Of a DNA stretch of 8,503 nt, positions 7,043 to 8,503 are shown one piece after another. Every line of letters begins with the position of its first letter. The stretch's first letter is position 1. The DNA is from Methanobacteriota archaeon (GTDB lineage Archaea > Thermoplasmatota > Poseidoniia > Poseidoniales > Thalassarchaeaceae), in assembly GCA_002685895.1 (NCBI GenBank), contig NYYK01000008.1:20310-28812 (forward strand). Reading direction: 5' to 3'. The notes beneath the pieces are model-generated. The model was not told the origin of the DNA. It did no database searches and saw only the letters and a program-made list of their open reading frames with translations. A program made the translations under genes and the position numbers.

Positions 7043-8046
7043 GGTTATCACTCAGTCCATATCTTGATTTGAGATGGCATCTACCCAACACTGTGTCCGG
7101 ACCGTGGATTAGCGATGAGCCCGAGGACCCCCCAGTTCCTCTTGGCCTCAATGAGATGACAATTCCGCGAGCCGCTATTCTAGCATCGCTAGGCACAATT
7201 GCCATGTTGTTTCTTTCGATAATTTGGATTGGTTGGGGTGCCTATTCATTTCTTGGACAGATGGATGGCGCATTTGTTACCGTAGATGAATCATCCATTA
7301 AGGAGGGAGATCGTTGGGCATGGGAAGTAATGCTCTTGTTCGATACTTGTGAACCTAAGGATGACGCATGGAATTGGCCCGAGAATCTTTCTGCTCAAGA
7401 TGAACCATTCTGGTTGCCGGGCGAATTATCTTGTGAATGGCGCCATCAAGGGCAAGGTGATACTGCTGTTGTTACTGTAAACAATGCTGGTAATCAAACA
7501 TTGGAATTACAGGCTAGTGTAGATTCCGAATCAGTATCCATAACGCGCCCATCAGGTGGATTATTGGAAATAGAACCAGATAGTGCTGAAATGTTAGTAC
7601 TCGAATTAGATTCTGATGTGGACGAAGAAGTATTCATCGTAACAGTATCCCATCCAACTGTTGAAGGGGCTGAAGTTCAATTAGAGGTTAGATTGCTTGC
7701 TGACGATGATTGGGCTCTTCACGTAGATTACGGTAATCGAATGAATGTACATTACAAGGTATGGATTTCTGATACAGGTGAACAACTCGATGAAGGTGAT
7801 TTACCAGTTACTGCAGGTTCAGAACCCACCTGTGATGCTGGCGCTCCAAGTGCTTGTTACATCAAAGGATTTCATTGGGGAGTGATTGGTTTGGATTGTG
7901 ATATATTTCGCTGTGCGATTGGTGATGGAACTACACATACAGTCATTCTTCCACCTGAACTTGCTTACAAAGATAGACCAGATAGAGAGCCCGCAAATAA
8001 TCAGTGGTTGGTGTTCGAGTTGAGCATCAATGAACTTTTAATTTGA
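7039..8046 (+). CDS. Single-pass membrane protein with extracytoplasmic FKBP-like peptidyl-prolyl isomerase domain
   Basis: A 335-residue protein: a cytoplasmic N-terminus (1-44), one membrane helix (about 45-71), then an outside region. A middle beta-rich stretch (about 140-220, with VNNAGNQTLEL) looks Ig/CARDB-like. The C-terminus (about 228-335) resembles FKBP: VHYKVWISDTGEQLDEGD (237-254), YIKGF (274-278), and ILPPELAY (303-310) with LVFELSI (324-330). FKBP12 Tyr26 and Tyr82 appear kept as Tyr239 and Tyr310 and Phe99 as Phe326, but the active-site Phe-Asp is Leu250-Asp251, and Trp59 is Phe278. Catalysis is therefore uncertain; chaperone or binding activity is possible. Six Cys (104, 132, 265, 273, 287, 292) suggest disulfides outside the cell. 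The chosen TTG start overlaps the upstream stop (TTGA). GTG 7093 and ATG 7156 are alternatives, and all three keep the membrane helix. It probably works with, or on, the giant protein upstream. Confidence 0.78.
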   Translation: MRLSLSPYLDLRWHLPNTVSGPWISDEPEDPPVPLGLNEMTIPRAAILASLGTIAMLFLSIIWIGWGAYSFLGQMDGAFVTVDESSIKEGDRWAWEVMLLFDTCEPKDDAWNWPENLSAQDEPFWLPGELSCEWRHQGQGDTAVVTVNNAGNQTLELQASVDSESVSITRPSGGLLEIEPDSAEMLVLELDSDVDEEVFIVTVSHPTVEGAEVQLEVRLLADDDWALHVDYGNRMNVHYKVWISDTGEQLDEGDLPVTAGSEPTCDAGAPSACYIKGFHWGVIGLDCDIFRCAIGDGTTHTVILPPELAYKDRPDREPANNQWLVFELSINELLI

Positions 8047-8093
8047 ATAGAAAGGTGCATAACGGCGACAGACTTCCTATGGATTGATACAGT

Positions 8094-8503
8094 ATGGCGC
8101 GACATACAGTTCTCCCTCTTTCTTCAGATGTCCTTGGCTTTGCTGAGGTAATTTCTTCTCGTGATGAACAGGTAGAATCTAATGAGAAGTCAAGTGAACC
8201 GGCTTTATTTCAAACGGAGAGAATGTCCCGCCTTTCTACCCCATGGGCAGTCTGTTTAACTAGGGCAGAGCAGTTGGCAGATTGCCGGCTTGGAAAAGGA
8301 GTAATCCTCGATCCTGCTTGTGGTTCTGGGTCACAATTATTCGCATATTGTGATGAATTGAATAGGCCAGGATTGGGAATTGAATTAGATGCAGATTCAG
8401 CAGTACTTTCTGCTGCTAACGGGCAAGTAATCTCAGAATTATCAGAAGGTGATTATCAAACACTATATCATAATAATAAGGATAATAAGGATCATAAAAA
8501 ATT
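8094..8503 (+). CDS. Class I SAM-dependent methyltransferase, N-terminal part, runs off the window
   Basis: The open frame runs from ATG 8094 to the window end (136 full codons) without a stop. A variable N-terminus (about 1-66) is followed by the SAM-binding motif I, VILDPACGSGSQLF (70-83). Then comes GIELDADS (95-102), whose acidic residue after strand beta-2 (Glu97) would bind the ribose of SAM. The DPACGSG form is typical of N6-adenine DNA methyltransferases and of RNA guanine-N2 methyltransferases. The catalytic motif IV (NPPY or DPP) that would separate these lies beyond the window, so the substrate is unknown. Near the edge, residues about 126-136 become Asn/Asp/Lys-rich (HNNKDNKDHKK), an unusual low-complexity stretch. 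The gene lies 47 bp after the FKBP-like gene on the same strand. AT-rich sequence at 8037-8050 could be a separate promoter, but read-through is equally possible. There is no Shine-Dalgarno. Confidence 0.8.
   Translation, partial: MARHTVLPLSSDVLGFAEVISSRDEQVESNEKSSEPALFQTERMSRLSTPWAVCLTRAEQLADCRLGKGVILDPACGSGSQLFAYCDELNRPGLGIELDADSAVLSAANGQVISELSEGDYQTLYHNNKDNKDHKK
8475..8492 (+). repeat. Tandem 9-bp repeat inside the methyltransferase gene
   Basis: AATAAGGAT occurs twice in direct tandem (8475-8483 and 8484-8492), preceded by AATAAT. It is in frame and encodes Asn-Lys-Asp twice. The unit length is a multiple of three, so copy changes would preserve the frame. Confidence 0.6.

Noticed and set aside
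1..8503. CRISPR array, tRNA, rRNA or insertion sequence
   Set aside because: No spaced direct repeats, cloverleaf, rRNA-like stretch, transposase motif or terminal inverted repeats were seen, and gaps between genes are all under 125 bp.

Overview
The window looks like a piece of chromosome from an uncultivated marine-type archaeon, possibly Poseidoniales (Marine Group II). This is an inference, not a proof. The grounds are moderate to low GC, almost no Shine-Dalgarno sites before the starts, acidic cytoplasmic tails, a very large multi-spanning membrane protein of no obvious family, and a membrane-tethered FKBP-like protein. There are no rRNA, tRNA, phage, insertion-sequence or CRISPR features. 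A bacterium with weak Shine-Dalgarno use cannot be excluded from the sequence alone.

Left arm (1-2901, all minus strand). Three genes read leftward from a divergent promoter region: an ATP-dependent phosphoenolpyruvate carboxykinase (complete, all key motifs present), a short left-handed beta-helix protein resembling the acetyltransferase half of GlmU, and a phosphohexomutase (GlmM-like) cut off by the window edge. Gaps are 33 bp and a stop/start overlap, so they look like one transcription unit. PEPCK commits carbon to gluconeogenesis. The mutase and beta-helix protein fit the next anabolic branch, hexosamine phosphate to GlcNAc-1-phosphate for sugar nucleotides. The uridylyltransferase needed to finish UDP-GlcNAc is not in the window.

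Divergent intergenic region (2902-3025). These 124 bp hold a run of nine G touching the PEPCK start codon, a C6 run able to pair with it, and a near-perfect 11-bp inverted repeat ending five bases before the start of the rightward membrane-protein gene.

Right arm (3026-8503, all plus strand). A 1338-residue protein has about 37 predicted membrane segments in two blocks separated by a charged linker of about 150 residues. Its stop codon overlaps the TTG start of a 335-residue single-pass membrane protein with an outside Ig-like middle region and a degenerate FKBP-type peptidyl-prolyl isomerase domain. After 47 bp comes the N-terminal part of a class I SAM-dependent methyltransferase, truncated by the window end. 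The coupled pair (giant membrane protein plus tethered FKBP-like protein) is the best candidate here for an undescribed system.
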